This document shows, piece after piece, positions 1-12,700 of a stretch of DNA of 64,000 nucleotides; positions within the stretch are counted from its first letter, which is position 1, and the number at the start of each line of letters is the position of its first letter. The DNA comes from Ectocarpus siliculosus (taxonomy: Eukaryota > Sar > Phaeophyceae > Ectocarpales > Ectocarpaceae), in assembly GCA_000310025.1 (NCBI GenBank), contig FN649748.1, positions 2,562,145 to 2,626,144 on the forward strand, given 5' to 3'. Below the pieces are notes generated by a model, which saw only the letters and a program-made list of their open reading frames with translations, was not told the DNA's origin and searched no databases. A program made the position numbers and the translations under genes.

Positions 1-807
1 TTCGTGTGTTTGTGGCTGCTAGCTTCACGATTGGGCAATGACGTAGGAATTGCGCAGTTAGCCCTATGAAGCGTAGACAGCGGCACGGGTCGGACAAGGG
101 GTGCTAGTGACCATGGAGTAGGCTTGAAATCCGCACGATGTCAAGGTGGCATGGGTTCCTCCGTTGGGTCGGATGTAATTGGCAGGCTAGGCACGTGGTT
201 TGACATTGACATCTCGAGAGTCCAACCTCTGAACGTCTTTCGAGCATCGGGTTGGTTAACCCATGTCTAAGGTAGTACAGCACCAGTAGACGCTGTGTCC
301 ACCGAGGTCGTATTTTTTCTCCTGCACCTGTTGCCCCAGCTGTGTTTCGTGTTTAATCGAACCGACTGGTTTCTTTGCTGTATGTATTGCGTCTCGTTAC
401 TCTTGTTGTTATTATTCGTGGCGGATAGGTCCACCACGACAGTAGCGGCGACTTCAACTCTTTGGGGGGCGATACAGTACTGCGCGTGCTGCAGCATGAC
501 GGCCTCACCGTCGACGAGGAGACGGTGAGCTCTTGAGACAAATACCGCCACCGTCCCTTCACGGTTTCGGAACACGAAATCCCTTGCACGAATGCTAACC
601 TTGCAACCCATGCTTCCGTCATCGGGAGGTATACTCTGCAGTTGCAGAGTATTTTGCATCATCTAATCGATCCGTAAGGGTGACGTAGGGTGACGTTGCT
701 CGGGAGCCGTGCCACACTTGAACAGTGCACTCAATGTCTCGTATCTCGTCTGCAGCCTGTAAGCACCAAAGCGCATTTTTAGCATCCCACAACCCCTGTG
801 TTGTACG
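1..807. other. No gene seen; left edge of window
   Basis: I see no convincing exon here. The open frames are short and lack splice-compatible continuations. The segment probably holds the 5' region, and perhaps a missing first exon, of the serine-rich gene that follows, because that gene's first open frame has no good ATG. Confidence 0.4.
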
Positions 808-3800
808 TTGTACCGCTCCGATGGTCCCGACAAGTCAAGGAAGAGGCAAGATGATTCGTTCCCTCCCGGGTTCCTCGTATACGGGCTCTTTTGTGTTTCC
901 GCTTGCACGATACGCCTTTCCTCCGACGTTCTGACGTTCTGCTACGGGGGCGCTTTGATACAGGTGTTTCTAGCAGTGGACGGGTGGGCTAAGGCGTGGG
1001 AGCATCGCCGATCTATCCGCGGCGCCACGCGCAACTACGCCGTCGGCAGGTCTCCACCGCCGGCCGTGGCAGAACAAGGCACGCAGTCGCTCGGCGTAGG
1101 AAGCACATCAAATCGTGGCTCATCGAGCTCGCACAGCGTCAAGAAAACCCTGAGCGCCACGGATTTCCCTCCATCAACATCAACGGCGGTGCCGGCAAGA
1201 GTGCAGGACACAGATGAGCAGGGGGGTGGCGGTGCCGGTAGCGTGGTGAAGGATGCCTCGTCCTCCGCGTCTTCGGAGAAGAACCCGAGAAGTCTGAATG
1301 GCCGAGAGCGGCCAGATTTGGGTGCTGGGTTTACGCTCAGGAGCACTACCGAAGGCACGTCGGCGCAGAGCCGCGTTGGACGAACGAGAGAGACCGACAG
1401 CCGTGGTAGCGGCAGCAGCATAGGCAGCAGCATAAGCAGCAGCAGCACCAGCAGCCGCAGTGGCAGCAGTAGCAGCGCTTCAAGCGCCCCTCCGCCTTCA
1501 TTGCCACCCTCGTTGGCAATGGCAGCGACAGCCGCAGCACTGGTTTCGGCTCCCACTGCCGCGGGGGCTGCGGCGGCAGCGAGAAGATTAATGAGTGAAG
1601 AGCAAACAGTCACCCGACGACCATCTTCTTCTACTGCTCCGACTTCCAACGTCGCTATTATCACTGCCTCGAATACCGCCATGCGCGACACGCGTTCAGA
1701 TGCATCCCCGGGTGCGCGTGGGTGGGGGGGGAGAGAAAGTAACGGGGGTGCAGGCGAGGAGCGATCGACGATGGATGTTGGCGACGAACCCCCGAAAGGA
1801 CTCGCGGAAGGGGAAGCCGGCCGAGTGCTACAAAGACGAGCAAGCGGTCCGGCTGGGGGAGAAGGAAAACAAGGCGGGTACGCGGGAGAAGTGCTGCAGC
1901 GGGCGGCGTCCTTTTCGCACCCCCCTCCCCCGCCGGAGCCCCCTGTTGCTGGCGTGCGAAAGACGGCTGCAGTCGGCGCCCCTGAGAGCTCTTCCCCGAT
2001 CGAAGGCATGACCGACGAAAGGAAGGGGACGTTGGAGACGATGGCCCCCATCCCGGAAGAGGAGCAGGCCTTCGTGGACGAGCTCTTGATGGAGGTTCGC
2101 TTCCCGCTTGTATCGACGAGCTTCCTTTGCCAAGGTGCATTACAGTGCTCGGCCGTCGGGTTGTTGTCTGTCTTTTGTCTTCCTGTCACCTCTCGCACCC
2201 GTCGGGGTCAACTGTCCACCACCCAGCGTTTCTACGCAAACTGCTGTTTAGCTGCCATTCTGGCAGAGCTTACTGAGAGGGGGGGGTCAAGGGCGACAGA
2301 CAGCAAGCAGTGAAGGAGAGGACGCTCGACCACACGCTTACGCGACCCTGCCGCATTTTGTGCTTCCCGAGTGTGCTCCGGCTTGGTACAGTACGTCTTA
2401 TAATAGCGTCTTGAAGACGCACTGAATGATTGCACCCTCGCCACCCCCGTCTGGTGGTACCGCTGCATGCAGTGGTCGAGAAATCTCCAGTGATAACGGG
2501 CAGCCGAGTAGCGCAGAGGTTGTTGCACGAGGCTTACCGGTTCCAAGCGATCAGGCCGGACGGTGTGGATGTGGACGAGCTTTTCCCGGGCAACCATCGG
2601 GTCAAGGTCAGTGTTGTCGTACAGTATGTATGATGTGGTAAGGCAGCTGCTGCTGCTGCTGCTGCTGCTTCGTTTTTTGTTTTTGTTTTCTTTTGTTCGC
2701 GTCGTCACCTGTGCTACATCTAAGCAACAAAACTGCCGCACCTTGAACAAGCGGTTCTGTTATTTTGTTGGTGCATGCAAGGGCCAGCAGGACCTTGCTG
2801 ATTTTCTACGGCCTGTGCTTGCTGGTCAGATCCATCACGCAATGGCCCTGAGCTACAATATGCGTTTTCCTTTTGCCTCTGTGACAGCAGTACCGTCGTC
2901 CCCATCCCTTGCTCTGTGCGCTAACTCAACTCTTCTCTCGACAGTATCGTGGGCATGAGCGAGTGCTGTTCGGCGAGGACGAGGGATGCGTGGGGCACGT
3001 CGAAGATTACAGTTCTTCCCTCTCAGAGGTGAACGTGGTATTTCACACGATGGCAAGCATTGCTCGCCCGCGCGACACCGCTCAACGCCATGGTGCATAA
3101 TGGAGTGGCGGTGGGCTTGAATCAGCTCGGGTGTTTAGTGAGGCACTGCTAGATATAGATGGTGACCAGATGATGTCTTCCTGAGTTTGATTTGGGGTGA
3201 TGTTGCAGAGACTGCGAAGACCTGCAGGTACAGACACCGAGGGTAGGCGTCATGGCGCGACATTGTTTTGTTTGGTCGCAAGAGACCGACCGGTCGCATG
3301 CTCGACGACGTTATTGGAACGTTTTCACTCACCGATGTCATGCTGTTTCGTCATTGCGATGATGCAGGTGCACCTGGTGGAGAATGTGAAGCAGAGGGAT
3401 GAGAAGTACTGGCTTCCTGGACAGCCCGAAGAGGCCTACTTCTGCGTGCGGGTATGAAACTCCACGGGTTCGTGTCGGAAGCAGTTCCTCGCGCAGACCT
3501 GCTGCTGAAGCCGGAGTGTTTGACCTTACATCTCGCAAGCCCCTTGTTGCACTGCTTTTTGGTATTCGGTGCCAAGCACAGAAATTAGAGGAAATATTTT
3601 CTTGTAAAAACCGCACAATACGCAGCGAGAAGAAAGTCGTGGCACTTTTCGCTTGTTGCTAAACGTGGGTGTTGCTGCAAGCACCGCTGCCAGGGAGGAA
3701 GACGCGTGCTGCTGGTGGAGGGTGGTGTAACGTTTCGTCCAAGGGTTAAGGTTAGCAACGTTGCACGCCATGACCGCTGTTCAATGTTGAGGTAGATAAC

Positions 3801-5025
3801 TCACTTTTACCTGCCTGTCCTCTTGGTTCCTGCGCGACCCTCCCGTTTCCCGCCTTGAATAAAGCTGGACCGAGTGCGACGGATCACCAAGTTCCGCCTT
3901 CAAAACCGCTACAGCGAAGAGTTCGAGGTCGCCGTTCGTCGCACTAGGAGAGAAGAGTGGCAGGTGCATCACGGCTAGTCACGGGTAGTCACCTACGATT
4001 GAAATGCGTACAGACTCTGGGGTTATTGGTTTGTCTTTGGTGTTTCGAAGTCGTGTACAAGTATAAATATAAGTAGATGGTTAGTCCGTGTTCTAGGGCG
4101 TGTACGTGACTTGAGTCGAAGAATGTGCATATGGCACCTTACAGTGTATGGCAAGGAACCATGTAGACACCCTACCGAGCTTCGTTCCATGACATGAAAA
4201 GACTGCGTACAGCTGTAGTGTCGACACGCGACGAATTTGTTGTTCTCACGTGACGACGAATTTGTTGTTCTCACGTGGCGATGGCGAATGCGAAAGACTT
4301 AACACGGGTGTTATTTTCGTATTTGCGTCCATTTGTCGTCTTCGTTTTGTGTTGCGTTTGACTTTGACGTTGTTGGGGGCCGACTTTGTTAATAAGCCTG
4401 CTGCCCTCTGCTGTTTGCATCAGTGGCTTCCTAGGTTCGGGCGAGGGCTGTGTGGAGCTATGATGTGTGTATCTGTGAACGAGTGTGCAGAGAGAGTCAT
4501 ATTGGCATTCGCATTTAGCGCATGGCATATTTTTCGTGTTTTGGCCCCCTTCCACCAGGGACCTTGGTTTTACCCGCTGACACTGACGTCTTTTCATTGG
4601 TCAGCTGGTTAGCGCGGTCGATGCTAGTAAGAGAAAGACAAACACACGCACACACGGACAGACGCGGCCTGCTTGCGCCTCTTGCTTCCCGGGAGAACGT
4701 GTACTCATATTCATCCCTTTTGCTCGGAAAACCGTGCCTTTGCTCCTCTTCCGATGGCTTCCATTCCCCCCCGCATCCAACAATCGAAGCATGTGATAAA
4801 CTGCTGCTGCTGTGTTTTGTAACGATTGGCTTACTGTTTTCCCGCACCCCCACACGCTCGCAGGTTATCGTTCCGCGCCAGACCAGCGGCGGTCACAAAG
4901 ACGTAAAGTCGCTTGACCTGACACGGAAGCGAGTTAAGGCCAGGCACGTCAAGATTTCCCTCAGAGGTCGCAAGAGATCTTGCTACAACACGTCATGCTA
5001 CTGGGTAGAGCTGCTCGGATTTTGA
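808..5025 (+). CDS. Serine-rich protein with C-terminal F5/8 C-like (galactose-binding) fold; 6 exons, 5' end unresolved
   Basis: Role unknown. Exons read as 808?-2094, 2517-2606, 2945-3028, 3368-3451, 3865-3963 and 4864-5025 (TGA); every junction is GT-AG and phase 0. The first exon is low complexity (Ser, Ala, Gly, Pro) and disordered; its open frame has no ATG before about residue 238, so the true start is probably in an upstream exon and 808 is only the edge of the open frame. The conserved-looking part begins at AFVDELLME and continues RLLHEAYRFQAIRPDG. The last two exons (EFEVAVRRTRREEWQ, then ...KARHVKISLRGRK...CYWVELLGF) follow the strand pattern of discoidin/F5/8 type C domains: a Trp ending one strand, then a 'hV+I.L.G' strand and a final 'WVEL.G' strand. 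That assignment is by pattern only, so the fold is an inference. No signal peptide or membrane segment is clear. Confidence 0.65.
4229..4278. repeat. Tandem duplication, 25-bp unit, in intron 5
   Basis: Two adjacent copies of a unit beginning CGACGAATTTGTTG and ending CACGTG, differing at the last base. It lies inside the large last intron of the serine-rich gene. Confidence 0.85.
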
Positions 5026-6814
5026 GCAGTACATGTGGATGAGCGTTTTTCAACCTACATAGTGTGTCGGGGTCGGGCGGGGGAGGGGGGGGGGGATCAA
5101 GAAACGTCATGTGCCAGTTGTGGGGGTGTTGTGTTGTACGGTTTTTTTTTTGGTGAATGCAGTACGTTAGCGATGTGGTATGCATAGCTCGCGACATTTT
5201 GTGAGGTTTGTCGCCGTGAGGAAGCGGAAGAATAAGATACCACAGTACGTACTCTCGATTCGCTGGGGCGTGCCATGCTGACAGACAGGACTTTACCTCG
5301 TCGTCAGAAAGACTCGCCCGCCTGTCTTTGGCTATAAAATAGATAAGTAAATAGGGGTGGCGGATGGTGAAGTCGTCCCGGATTGATGAGCGCTTGGAGT
5401 GCTACTAAATAGTATATATCATACCATATCATCGTATCATGTCATTTCTATCTGTAGGTCGGGCGGGCGGGCGAGTTACGAGCGGCGTGACCGAGAGAGA
5501 GCAGCAGTGCGTCGTACCGTAGAGGCTCCGCGCGATGCGATGTGTCGAACGAAGGGAGGCTTGCAGGCTTGCGATGGGATGGGGAAAGAGAGGAAGACAT
5601 CCTCCGGCTCTCCCACATTCTCGTGTGTGGTGGTGACATGCGAAGTACCCTGTGTGTTTCTCAAAGTTTTGTGCAGGGGAAGGGAGGAAGACAGGTAGGT
5701 TACGGTAATATAGTGGGCCATAGCAACGATCGTTTAGCCAGCGCGATCCGATAGAAGGATAAGGAAGGGGGCCTGTCTTTCTGGCGTTCATCCATCCATA
5801 TGGTCAGTGTGCCCCGCGCACACCGCTGGCAGGGTAGATTGTTCACGGTTCATGTCAAGAGCAAGGGATGCAGTGTCAGTGGCGTGCGGCCAACAGCACT
5901 ACTTTCGGCGAGCCCTGCTCAGGACATACAAGGGTTGTTCGTTTTGTTTGCATCGCGATAGGTTTGTTTTTCTGGTGTGTCCACCTGGGGCCTTATATAT
6001 ATATCATCCCGTTTGTGTGGAGAGGATAGGCAATATACATAGAGCTGAGTTTGTGGTTGTTCTTGTTTATTTTGTGGGGCCGTCTAGCAGCAGCGCAGAT
6101 TTTACTTGCAATTATGTTCCCATGATACCACTTAGGTTGCGCGTTTTCCTTTTTGAAGGCACATACCGCGCGCACGGCACGAAGGAGACATGATGCACAC
6201 TGTTAGAGCCAGGTAGTGGTTCTCACGTATGAGGCACGGTTCGTTTTTGTCCTCTGCCGCATGTAGAGTGTTCCTCGCCTTGCTGAGGGCGATGTCACCG
6301 CCTACAGAACGCGTGTTGTGGAGCAGGTATGCGGCGCGCAAAACATGCGCGGTGTACGCCTGCACACATTTAAGTATTAATTCCGTATTTGGTGTCAGTG
6401 CTTCAGCCCCGTGCGCATTTCGGAACAAGATGTAATAAAGTTGGTGTGAACGTGTTGCGATTTGCTACTTGGTAACCGTTTCTTGGTGGTGAGTGAAGAA
6501 TATTCGGCCGAATTGTGGTGATTTTTATTTCGCACGGATGTGCAATGAGAGATGGATGGATGTGTCTACGGTTGGTTGCGGGACGAGTTGAAGGTGTGAG
6601 TGAGCATGTTCATGCAAACCACGGTGGATGTTATCTTTGTATGTTTTCATGAGGGTGGGGTAAGAACACCACACGACACAACAAACATGTGTACATGCAT
6701 AATATGTATCCTGATAACCGAGAAAAAGCCGAACAAGTGCAGGTTCCTAGGCATCGCGGGAGACGGAAGATGACGGGTGCGCCCCACAACGGTACCCCAT
6801 GCATGGGGTCGGCT
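5026..6814. other. Intergenic, no gene seen
   Basis: Downstream of the serine-rich gene. It contains A/T-rich stretches (a TATATATAT run near 5995), a GGGCGGGCGGGCGAG stretch near 5460 and a poly-G run near 5085, but no exon series that I can join. Confidence 0.5.
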
Positions 6815-7040
6815 ACATCCCGTAAAGGGCGGGAAGATCGCACCCCCCCTAGACGGACTTCCAAAGATCGATTGCTCCGAAACCAAGGGGGAGCGTTAAG
6901 AGCCCGATACGTCTACGGAAAGCCGCCGACGAGATGCTTCCAATACCGGCACTTTTGGTGTTGATGTTGGCACAAGCTTGGTTGTGGAGCAATCGAGTTT
7001 TGAAAATCAGTATACTAGGCGGGATGCATGCCATCTCTCC
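6815..7040. mobile_element. Diverged MITE of the TA-insertion family (copy 1)
   Basis: Left arm (about 6827-6885: CACCCCCCCTAGACGGACTTCC then GATCGATTGCTCC) is roughly the reverse complement of the right arm (about 6988-7038: GGAGCAATCGAG, TTTTGAAAATC). The arms and the internal 'AATACCGGCACTTTTGG' match the better-kept copies at 16.0, 16.3, 26.8 and 48.9 kb. It is the most diverged copy, so probably the oldest. No coding capacity; ends approximate. Confidence 0.6.
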
Positions 7041-8263
7041 TCTCCGCCTCTTACGGTAGCTAAGAGCAATAGCTAAGAGCCAAGCAGCGGTGTTGGTCGT
7101 GCTGTCACTAACATCACGGCTGTGCGTCGACGATCGCCTGCTGCGGTGTGCTCCACCACTTGCCGTCACCAACAACCCCTGGCGCTCAATACATGTGCTG
7201 GCTTCAGTACTCATACCCTGAAACGAGATAGGAAGGACAAAGTCTTTCTACCTCGCCTGCGGCGCAAACGGATAAATGATAACCTGGAAATCAATCAACC
7301 CCCTAACCCAGCACACAACCTTCGTAAAGATCCATCTCGAGTAACGCCCCTTTACCAGCTCGAATCCCTGACCTCACTCCGCCCACTGTCGTAACCAGCT
7401 TGTCGCCTTATCGCGAGGTCGCTTGACCAAATTATGTGCTCCATCCTCTAACACACACACACCACTGCCTTCACGTCACCGCACCATCATCATGCTCTAC
7501 GCACACATCCGCGGGACGTCAGACCTGTACATACTTACACCTATGCACGCGAGGTAAAAACTCGCAAGACTCAAAGAACGCATACATATAATCCCGCCTT
7601 TTTGAGTAGACTCCCCACTTCTGCGCCACATAATTGGTCTGAGGGAGACGGGTGAACAAACCTATTCATACCAAGTACGTACACACGCTACAGGCGTCAA
7701 CGCCGCGAAGGACAAAGATGTGCCCGCATTGTGCCTATTGGCCCAACACCAATGCCGCAGCAGCTGAATTCTGATTGGTCAGGCGTGTAGCGAACTCATT
7801 CGCGGAAGCGCACTCATAGAAACCTTTGCTCAGCAACCTAACTGACCTTGTCGATAACTCTGGGCGCGCCTCGCTTCCTCGAGACACTACTGACTGCGAC
7901 CTACCGTACCGTAGTTTTGGCGGCCCCTTGGTCGTCGTCTCGACCTGCACTAACGAATATTCGAGCAAAAAAATCATTTACGAGGAAGCCCGTCGCCGTA
8001 CAGGGCATGTAGAGCGTCTTCGTAGGCTAAAGGAAGGTGGTCCACGATGGCCGTGTCAACCATGAGAAGCCTCGCGAACTGGAAAATGAACGAACGACAG
8101 GCAGGCGAGGAGCAAGCAAAGGGGTGTGCGGAGCTTGGTCAAGGTAGGTGGTTTCTTGCTTGTGGCGTAAGGCCTGGAACGTGCCACCTGCCATGCCCTG
8201 TGAGGCATCGTTGAGTATTATTTCCCCCCCTGTTGTGCGTCCCCCCCCCCCGTATCGCAACCA
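7041..8263. other. Intergenic, no gene seen
   Basis: No phase-compatible exons found on either strand. Base composition is unremarkable apart from a poly-C run near 8241-8251. Confidence 0.45.
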
Positions 8264-8397
8264 TGTTTGCCATCGGGGTTGGGTTTTCGTCGCTTGGCAA
8301 CGACGTTGTAAAACAGGCCGCCCCCCCTAGTGTTTGTCATCGGGGTTGGGTTTTCGTCGCTTGGCAGCGATGTTGTAAAACAAGCCGATCACTTCGT
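8264..8397. repeat. Tandem duplication, 67-bp unit
   Basis: Two consecutive copies start TGTTTGCCATCGGGG (8264) and TGTTTGTCATCGGGG (8331), both running through GTTTTCGTCGCTTGGCA to TGTAAAACA. A few substitutions separate them. Confidence 0.85.
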
Positions 8398-8449
8398 GAG
8401 CTCAGCAACCAGGGTACCGCTTTTTTTTGCCTTTGTTTTTTTTTTTGCG

Positions 8450-8840
8450 GTAACCTTGAATGGTGGTCGAGTAGATTATGTTGTGCGGGGTCGAGAACCC
8501 TCACTCCGCGCAAAGGGGATAATCGCACGTTGTGTTAAAATGGTCAAGCACCGTCGAGGCAGTTACACAGCGCTTACAACTGTCTCTGGAAGTGAAAGCT
8601 CCAGAAAATGAATGAAGCCATACGCAGCTAGCTGCCATCCGTACGCAAGGAAGTAACCACAAGATGCCGAACACCCTTAGCAGGATGCAGCGCACCCTTC
8701 ATGCGCCTCGCCGAATACCTCACGGCGCTTCGCGCTTGGTGATGTGAGAGCCTGGTCCGGTGAGAACCCGGCGTGCTCCGTCCTGGCCTTGTAGGGATGC
8801 GAGGTCAAAGGTCTAACGACTACGGCATGCACGACTACGA
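8450..8840 (-). repeat. About 390-bp dispersed repeat, SINE-like (inverted partner at 41.0-41.4 kb)
   Basis: On the - strand this segment aligns along its whole length with 41,011-41,398 on the + strand. Shared landmarks are CATGCCGTA.TCGTTAGACC at the head, GGGACGGAGCACGCCGGGTT, the central CGCTTCGCG region and a tail ending CTCGACCACCAT. The head has an A-box-like 'TCGTTAGACC', and CCGGGTTCTCACCGG resembles a T-arm (stem-loop with GTTC) about 55 nt later. A tRNA-derived SINE is therefore a reasonable reading, but it is an inference. No open frame of note. Confidence 0.7.
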
Positions 8841-8988
8841 GTACACCCCCCCCTTGTTGTGCGTGCATAAGAAGTTGGTTGAAAAGGCGGAAAGTGATAT
8901 CGGTAGGACAGATAGACTAGGGACGACATTTTTGAGCGACCTTTGGCAAAGTAGGAAGGAACGATTGGCCATCGGTGATCGGTCCTGT

Positions 8989-9075
8989 GGGAACAATGCT
9001 CCGTCCTCTCGAGGACGCGTGGTCAATGGTCTAACCGCTAAGGCATGCAAAACATAAGAGTACGCCCCCCCTGTT
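8989..9075. repeat. Short fragment of the SINE-like repeat head
   Basis: Contains CCGTCCTCTCGAGGACGCG, GGTCAATGGTCTAACCGCTA and AGGCATGCAAAACAT. The same blocks occur twice near 46,549-46,715, and in diverged form at the head of the 390-bp repeat. It is a subfamily with the palindromic CCTCTCGAGG insertion. Confidence 0.65.
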
Positions 9076-9741
9076 GTGGGTGCTGTCTGCCTGTTTTGGC
9101 CACCCGTCGGCTGTCGACGTTCTATACATCGTACATTTTCCGTCATAGACATCGCTCCCATTTATGCTGCTTAGTGAACGAACCAAACTCGTTGGTTACA
9201 CTTGGCCAACCTCCTAAACACTTCACCATAATCCCGTTCCCTGACCCACATCTCTCCTTCCCCTACATGTGCGGTGTGTGTATCAAGCCATTCTTCTATC
9301 CAGTGTTCTCACAGAGTGGCCGTTTCATAAGATAGGTGCAATTTTGGAAGGGACACGTCTGACAGCGGCGCCCACGGAGCCTGACAATTGCTTTTGGTTT
9401 GGGAACTCCACAAACCAGCCGCCGTCTAACGCCGTCACATACACTTGTAGGCTGATGCAGCAGGTCTGGGGAGAACGAAGCACACTACGCGAGGCGACCG
9501 GTATAACTTGCGCAAGAGACGCTGCCGATGTTTGCATTGGTAAAATGCTTGACTTGACTGAGTATGTATGTATGCCCCTTGGCCTTACTTTTTGTTCAGC
9601 AAGATCTCAAGCGTCACTAGGTACAAATTCACACATACAGCAGCAGCAACGACAAATGAGTTTTCCTAACAACACAAACACAAACACAACAGGGGATTTC
9701 TCGCCGCCATGCGGTCACGACAGCAAACCCGCTCCAAAGTT

Positions 9742-9794
9742 CACACACACATACACACACACACAGACACACACACACATACACACAGACACAC
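9742..9794. repeat. AC/GT microsatellite
   Basis: Nearly pure AC dinucleotides with occasional AT and AG. On the - strand it directly follows the last mapped splice donor of the lipase gene (GAAGAG then GTGTGTCT), so it starts that intron or, if the donor is unused, encodes a short Cys/Val tail before a stop at 9741. Confidence 0.9.
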
Positions 9795-12700
9795 CTCTTC
9801 CGGCTGCTGCCTCTCCATCCAGTACAGCTTCGATCTCAAGCCCAAGGGGTTCGCAGAGCACACACCAGCGGAGGCAGCGGCGGCGCTCTCCGGCCCCAAT
9901 TTTCTTATGTGGTAAATTGTCCCAGGAATCAACAGCCTAGTGTACCGATCTCCGCTCCCGCCGTCCGCCTCACCCCCCCCACCGCACTCGGAGGAAGTCT
10001 TGGACACTTCACGCTCGCGGCCCGTCCTCCAGGCATCCTCAGATGCCATTCTTGGCCGAACGCCGCCGCCCCTGTCGCGTTTTCGGTCAGCCCCCCTTGC
10101 CGCCCCAGTCTCCGTAAACCCCTCTGCAAGCTTGTTTCGAACGAAGTCCTCTACCGGGTGGCCGCCCGTCGCGCCCGCGCCCCGCTTGCCCCCCGCGCCG
10201 CGATGGCTGCTACGGTAGTCCCCCCGCTTGTTGTTGCCCCCCCGAGAGCGTGTTCGGTGGAGGATTGTTGCGTAGCGATAGGCCACTCGCATCCCGACGT
10301 CGCCACGGCCGTCGTCGTGGATTGACAACCGCGGACGGTGCTCGTTGACGAGGTAACCGAGACGCTGCGGTAAGCTCGCCTGCCAACCCCAACGAAACAC
10401 AAACAAACGGCCGGAGAAACGCGCGGGCATAGCGAAGCGTGAAGATGTAACAAAAACTGCTGGGAAGAGCGAAGTGGGATACGAGAGTGCAGTGTTTCAC
10501 ATGAGGCGGGAGGCCGATCGGACCAACCTCTGCACGCGTGTACATGGCAAGACCATGCGGTACAACATCAAATATAGTACTTGTTGCGGCAGAACAGCGT
10601 ACAGGTTGAACGACATAATATAATCCGCCACTTACCATTTGCTTTCCCCCCCGTCCTCTTGTTGTGTCGCTTGCGGATGCAATGAAATCATCACGATGGC
10701 CCTCACCAAACGACAACGCCTTGAACAAACAAACTTCCACCCCCCCAGAAACACTCCCAAACCGCCCCCGTCTCGCCCCACCACCACCTACACGAGCCAC
10801 AACCCAACGCGCAACGTGTCAGGACGTCAAGTCGATCACCAACTCACGCCGATTCCTTCCACCTCCTTCAGGTCGCGGAACAGCTCGTACGCGCTGGCCA
10901 AAGACATCCTGCAGACCATGTCATTGCCGAAGACGAAGGATCGGATCGCCCTTTTCGTTTCTCTCGAGAGCTTATCCAGAGGGCCGAAAACCGGCGGGGG
11001 CGCGAAGGCGTAGCAAAGCACCCGGGTAGAGCCCAAACCGAGCTCGCTCTTCCTTCGAAGGAGCATCATCGTCAGCAGTATTGAGACTCCTAGACCAGGG
11101 CAGTAGGGCGGGCGAGCGTGGCGAGGGGGGCGCGCGGTTGGAAGGTGTTGGTCCAAAAAGAGAGTGCGCACTTTTACGGAAAAGGTACATATGCATGTAT
11201 CGATTATGGTGACCACTTTGCCTGGTCCTGTGGTTTACCTATATACCTCCCTTGACTACGCGGACAGGTGGGGTAACTGTATAGATCATCAAACCCGTCA
11301 GGGACCATGTGCGTAAAAAAATTCGCCACGCGCGACTGCATCTCGAATGCGCCCCTCGTAGGGCCCGTCTCCATATCAGAAGTCGCCATGAAAATAGCAT
11401 CTATACGGATGGGCCCGCACCCATCGTATGTTACATACAACGACCGGCCCTTGAAATCACAGACAGGACTCCTGAGTTGCTACGAGATAAGGGTAAGTCA
11501 AAAGATGGGACCGACTCATACAAAAAAAAAAAAAACGATTTCGTAGAGAACGTTTTAATGACCCTGCTCGCACCTCCACCGAGGCTGTGACCGGTGACTA
11601 CCAGCCGGTATCCCCTGTGCCGGTTGAGTTGTTGAAGCACGTCACTCTTCGCATCGGCCAGAAGCATCTCCGCTCCCTGGCGCAGACCGCGGTGGCATGA
11701 TCCTCCCATGAAGTCTTGACGGCGAACATGTTAACGGGATTATGGACAGCGTCAGCGTCCGAGAGACAACGGGGAGGAGGAAAGCGGGCGAGCAAAGAGA
11801 AAAGAGGACACGGTCAAGTAGGGATAGGAGGGGCGAGTGGGAAAGGGGAAAAGGGGATAGCGAGGGGACTGCATAGCGGCAATAGGGTTCTTGGAAGCCA
11901 TAATATGATAGCACCTATGATAGCTGAAGAAAACAAACACCCCAAACACCGCCGTACAGTCAGTAGTCATGCCGACAATCCGGCCACGCTCTCTCAGAAG
12001 CACCAACCCCAACACCAACACTAACACCAGCCAAACGAATCGCCCGGGGAACACAAGGCGAATCATAGTCACTACACCGGCGGGCGGCAAGATTCAACAC
12101 CCCTCCCCGCCCCGAAATAACTAAATAGATATCCTCGTGTACAGCTACGGCTCCAGCTGCTGCGTTGCACGCCGATATATGTAAGCCTAACGAGCGACGC
12201 TATATACTTCCAGGTTGACCTTCTGACAACAAAAGTACGAGAAAGACATTGGGATACAAATATCAACCCTTGTCTGTTTTCTGTCGCACTATCCCACCTG
12301 CGCTATCGCACACCAAGTCGGTGACCGTGTCCTGCATGGAGAATGTCCCACGGATAGACAGCACGACGCTTTCGGTGGCGTGGTCGACTGTCAGCACGTA
12401 CGCCGGCATGTGGAGTTCGCGCTCCCCCAAAATGTTCATCTTCACCAGGTCCGAGTCCTGGATGCCGCAGTGCCTGAGTTTGATCGTGTTCGGTCACATT
12501 CGGCGTCCAAGCAAAACTGTCACGGCAAACCAAGTTAAGTAATTTCGTCAAACGGTGGTGGCGGCAAAGATGAGATGACAGTGCGTACAACCATACAGGA
12601 CACGCTCGAGAAGGACGAAAGGATTGACAAATCGCTGTTACAGTTAACAGCAGTAGCTGAACGAGATCGCCACAACGCATCCCGGTACATCCAGTGGGCA

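Noticed and set aside
4864-5025. Allantoicase as the identity of the F5/8 C-like exon
   Set aside because: The strand pattern is shared with discoidin-type domains generally; no enzyme-specific residues could be recognised.
8264-8397. CRISPR-like repeat array
   Set aside because: Only two direct units, back to back without spacers, in a nuclear eukaryotic context.
9269-9940. Open frame of 223 codons on the + strand
   Set aside because: It lies opposite the end of the lipase gene and an AC microsatellite. Its Thr/His repeats are translated simple sequence, and it has no motif or splice partner.
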